Shown: one piece after another, positions 60,881 through 64,000 of the stretch | Numbering within the stretch: the stretch's first letter is position 1 | Layout: each line of letters begins with the position of its first letter | Assembly (NCBI GenBank): GCA_013339765.2 | Contig: CM023457.1 | Span: forward strand, 80,410,192-80,474,191 | Direction of reading: 5' to 3' | DNA length: 64,000 bases | From: Haemaphysalis longicornis | Taxonomy: Eukaryota > Arthropoda > Arachnida > Ixodida > Ixodidae | Program-made: the position numbers and the translations under genes | Notes under the pieces: generated by a model | The model's input: only the letters and a program-made list of their open reading frames with translations | Databases searched by the model: none | What the model was told of the DNA's origin: nothing

Positions 60881-61933
60881 GGCGACGCGGGAATTTTGTC
60901 GTGTTTTTTTCCACTTTGTGCGTAGTTGCCGTTCTTGTTTCTACAAAAATCTGAAGAAAGAAAAACAAGTTTAACCCACGACAAGCACACAATTCTTGGA
61001 TTACGCGAACTGCTTAAATAATTTAATTTTCTTGTTCACATTTTAAAAGAAAAAGTGGCGCTAGTATCACGTAAATTTTGTGGTTTAGTGCTGCCACCTA
61101 GTAGCGATATGTATGTACAAGTTACAATTTTTAGCAAACGGTCCAAATTTAGTAACATTCAAGGAGTTTTACAAGCGTTAGAACTTGATGCAAAGATGAC
61201 GTAGGTATTTGAACTTTTTTTCTGGTTCGAGGGTAGATAATTAGGGCTGACTTTTTTTTTTCTTCGCTCATAGATGGCGCAAAGTCCTCAGTGTGTCCGT
61301 CACATTTAAAAGGCGGGCAATTCAAAAAGAAAACTTCGATGTAGAGGTTTTCTTGTTTTCTCCACTTTATTTCAGCAGTCACACATGACGCTCATGTCCG
61401 TTATTTCGAGGGGGTGAATAAAGTATTTGAAAATGTGACACAACCTCGCATACTGTTCAAAGCAGAGGAGTTGTATAGTTTGCTGCTTTCGTGGAGGCCT
61501 ATCGAAGCTTTCTTTTTTTTTTTGTTCCCGCTCGTCGGCACTTTCACGTCAAACAGTTTCGGGCCCTTTTCCCCCTCTCCCCCGCCCCCCCTTTAAAAAA
61601 ATCGAATCGCGTCATCTGTCACAAGGTGATTGTACCTTTCCGCCGCTCATTTTTCATGTCCACACCGAAGATTAATTGGAGCACCTCTCCCATTCTCAGA
61701 GATAGATAACGGGCGAACCAACAACATCGAGGAAAATTATAATGTATAAAAAACTATAGTATTGGAAAACTTGTATTAGAAAATTATAGTTGCGTTAGAA
61801 AACTGGCGCTCATTGGAAACTCACTTGGCCGTGAAATGGTGGGAAACCATACAACTGCATTCCATGGCGAAAAAAAAAATGCTGATATTGCTTTATTGTG
61901 GTTTCTGCCTTATTTCTTGCCACCCTTGTCGCA
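60881..61933. other. Upstream flank: nothing recognised
   Basis: AT-rich sequence without homology, splice-like structure or repeat boundaries that I can support. Confidence 0.4.
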
Positions 61934-63214
61934 GCGTGGGAACTAGAGCCTTCAAGTAGCCGGAGGGACAAAGCAGTGCGCCATCATTCATCGGACGTTC
62001 ATGGGGCGTTAGAAAAAACAACCGAATATCCAAAGCCCATATTACAAGGCTGTTGCACGTCCGCTGTAAGTTAATGTTTAAACAAACATGTGTGGATCTA
62101 CGAAGCGTATCCAACAGTGAGTAGTAGGCTATTCGCCCCGAGCGCGAGGCGGGGCCGGACGACCGCTCTTAGGCGCTCTCGCGTCGTCTGCTTTTTCACG
62201 TTGCGTGCGGCGCAGGACGCGTGCTGCACACGACAAAACAACCAATATGTGTGCTCGTTTGGCAGTAAGCAATGACATAGTTACCTCTGCTTACGCATTT
62301 CCTCTAGAAACGCAATAATCAGCGGCGTTGCGGGTTAATGCGCTGGTTTAATTCCACGAAACATCTTCGCCGTGGTCACCGTTTGAGTGTGAAACGAGTT
62401 ATAAACATTGCTTCCACACATTGCACTTCGCTTATTGTTGAGTGTAGTCGTCTGCCGTTTCGGGAACGTCGAAGGGTGCTTTTTGAAGGTGGCGTGTGAT
62501 TATTTAAAGGAAAAAGTTTAGTACGCGAAACGGGTAAGAAGCGACAAGACCATGTGCATACGCGTGCAAATTCCACACCCTTGTAAAATTGTTCTGTGTC
62601 CTTATAGAAAGAAGAAAACAAACAAAAACATTTACAATGCACACGACCCGTTCGCTATCACCCATACATTACCGGACACGTATATTTTAACCCCGCAAGC
62701 GCCTGCGTGATCGTGTCCTCCCGTACCTTTTCTAAAATAAATACCATTTTGGACAGTCGTTGTTTATACTGAGAAGGAGGAATAAACATTTATTCAGCTG
62801 TATCGAGTTGCTATTTTACGTATTATTTAAAATACGTTCTATGATGCGCAAAAGTATTTAGGGGGATTTTTCGGTAAATTAAGCAGTTGTGAGTTTGCGT
62901 CTGTCATGTGGCATTTCGTGTGTCATTTTCATATATCATTTCAATCCGACATGAATCACCTTTCCACAACGTTTCTCACTCAGCATAACCGAATGCCTAA
63001 TATGGTAACGTCTTAACCTCTTAAGGTGGACCGAAGTTTAAAGAAAGAGGAGAAAACGCGTAATATAATGCACGTTGTTGCCCACATGTGTGAGGGTGTG
63101 TGCCATGACTCGCTGTTTTTTTTTTTTTTAATTTTCCCCACATGCTTGGTTTCAATAAAATTTTGAAAAAGGCGAGCCACAATTCCTGGACAATCCCCGA
63201 CCAAAGGGGGGTTA
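61934..63214. mobile_element. Second copy of the 1281-bp sequence
   Basis: It is colinear with 45517-46797 at a constant offset of 16417 bp, so no net indel. I saw one substitution. No flanking duplication is visible here (left flank ends CTTGTCGCA, right flank begins ATCAGTTTTG). This could be the source copy. It lies about 1.5 kb upstream of the start codon. Its short ORFs (such as 62376-62642 on the minus strand) match those in the other copy but no known family. Confidence 0.9.
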
Positions 63215-64000
63215 ATCAGTTTTGAAAATACGTACTGCTTTTTCACCGCTACAGAACACGACTCCTAGTGTAGTTTCGATTGTAAGTAATACTGATAACC
63301 ATAGTTTTTTGGCTTTTCGCGTTACATGCGTTCTCTTCTCGCTGCTCTTCAACGTTTACAGGACCCCCCCCCCCCCCCCCCCCCTATTTCCCGAAAAAAA
63401 CTAAATGCACAGAATTGATTTTTTAACCAATCCTCAAGAATTAATTGCCAAGACAAAGGCGATATTCAGTTTACAAACAAAGTAGTTACCGGGAACCCGT
63501 TGCGCTGATTCGCAACGAGAAATAATAAGGAAATGTTTGCAACAGCGCAACTTCATTTATTGCCATCTTTAGGGTTCGTAAGCGACCTTATACGCAAGAA
63601 TGCAAACACATCTCGCTGTTGCTAGGCACCTGTTAGATTTTAAAAGGAACGCAAATGGTCAACAGAGCAGCCGTAACAGAAAATTTGTGCTCACTGTGAG
63701 GTCCCAGAAGCTTGGTGTCACACTGTAAACCTGCTTGTCACTTTGCGAAAGCCTAGCTAAACATGAGATATTGATTGTACTGCGTGCGTTGACAATTCAA
63801 TTCGCAAGTTCACTTGCGACGAAAGCCGTAAATAAGTGATCCGAAACCGTTATTCATCAAAACTTTTTTCAGAGTCGTTAAAATTTTATTTAAAAGACCC
63901 AGTTAGAGGGTTACATTTATATCTCTGCGCTGACCAAAATTCAGTAATTTTATGTTTCCTTTTGAACACACAAAAATATCGTAAGCTCTTAGAAAGAATT
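63215..64000. other. Right edge: nothing recognised
   Basis: Apart from the poly(C) run and a short CTTGCGACGAAAG relic near 63815, no feature is visible. Confidence 0.4.
63364..63384 (+). repeat. Poly(C) run, 21 bases
   Basis: An uninterrupted C-run follows GGA. Its length may be unreliable in sequencing. Confidence 0.95.

Noticed and set aside
1..64000. CRISPR arrays, rRNA genes, bacterial operons
   Set aside because: No regular spaced repeats, rRNA motifs or ribosome-binding-site-led gene chains are present; the window is eukaryotic throughout.

Overview
The window looks like nuclear DNA from an arthropod, most likely a hard tick (Ixodida). It has intron-split coding sequence with GT-AG splice sites, AT-rich repeat-filled introns, tRNA-headed SINEs of a kind I associate with ticks, and many TTAA- and TA-flanked DNA transposons. 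No bacterial-style operon, CRISPR array or rRNA is visible. The species assignment is an inference.

One gene dominates. A FAM120A-like gene (constitutive coactivator of PPAR-gamma-like protein) lies on the minus strand from the ATG at 60410 to the stop at 7940, about 52.5 kb. I rebuilt it by joining exons with matching phases at GT/AG borders. All 15 ancestral exons link in frame into a predicted protein of 1151 residues, close to the roughly 1100 residues of vertebrate FAM120A. The exons are 59772-60410, a split exon 2 (46798-46896 and 45385-45517), 44548-44857, 41180-41280, 39745-39898, 31250-31452, 30898-31080, 24721-24943, 20361-20710, 12297-12455, 11304-11516, 10548-10903, 9712-9790, 9476-9582 and 7940-8153. 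The exons are GC-rich and the introns AT-rich. The order is an N-terminal FEN1/PIN-like fold without a full catalytic set, a low-complexity middle, a conserved central block, and a Gly/Pro/Arg-rich tail. The 5 prime end lies in a GC-rich stretch (60411-60880). The long TE-poor stretch 2041-7939 may be the 3 prime UTR.

The most unusual feature is in exon 2. A 1281-bp sequence (45517-46797) interrupts it and is flanked by an exact 67-bp duplication of exon sequence. A second, nearly identical 1281-bp copy lies upstream of the gene at 61934-63214. Read straight through, the insertion puts a stop at the junction. However, the duplicated exon segment carries AG|GT at its edge, so a GT-AG intron (46860 to 45514) would remove the insert and restore the exact exon. 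This is a candidate for a newly born, introner-like intron, or a templated insertion, or an assembly artefact.

The introns are a museum of mobile elements: a 3080-bp hAT-like element with a frameshifted transposase (33971-37050), a pogo/Tigger-like remnant (32311-33444), two opposed TTAA-flanked elements (13117-15319 and 15536-17783), a TTAA element of 1571 bp (47609-49179), a TTAA element of 2554 bp (41810-44363), several TA-flanked elements with inverted termini, palindromic foldback elements, three copies of one SINE family with intact target duplications, and LINE 3 prime ends. The first 2 kb hold no gene I can support, and 61.0-61.9 kb and 63.2-64 kb show nothing recognisable.
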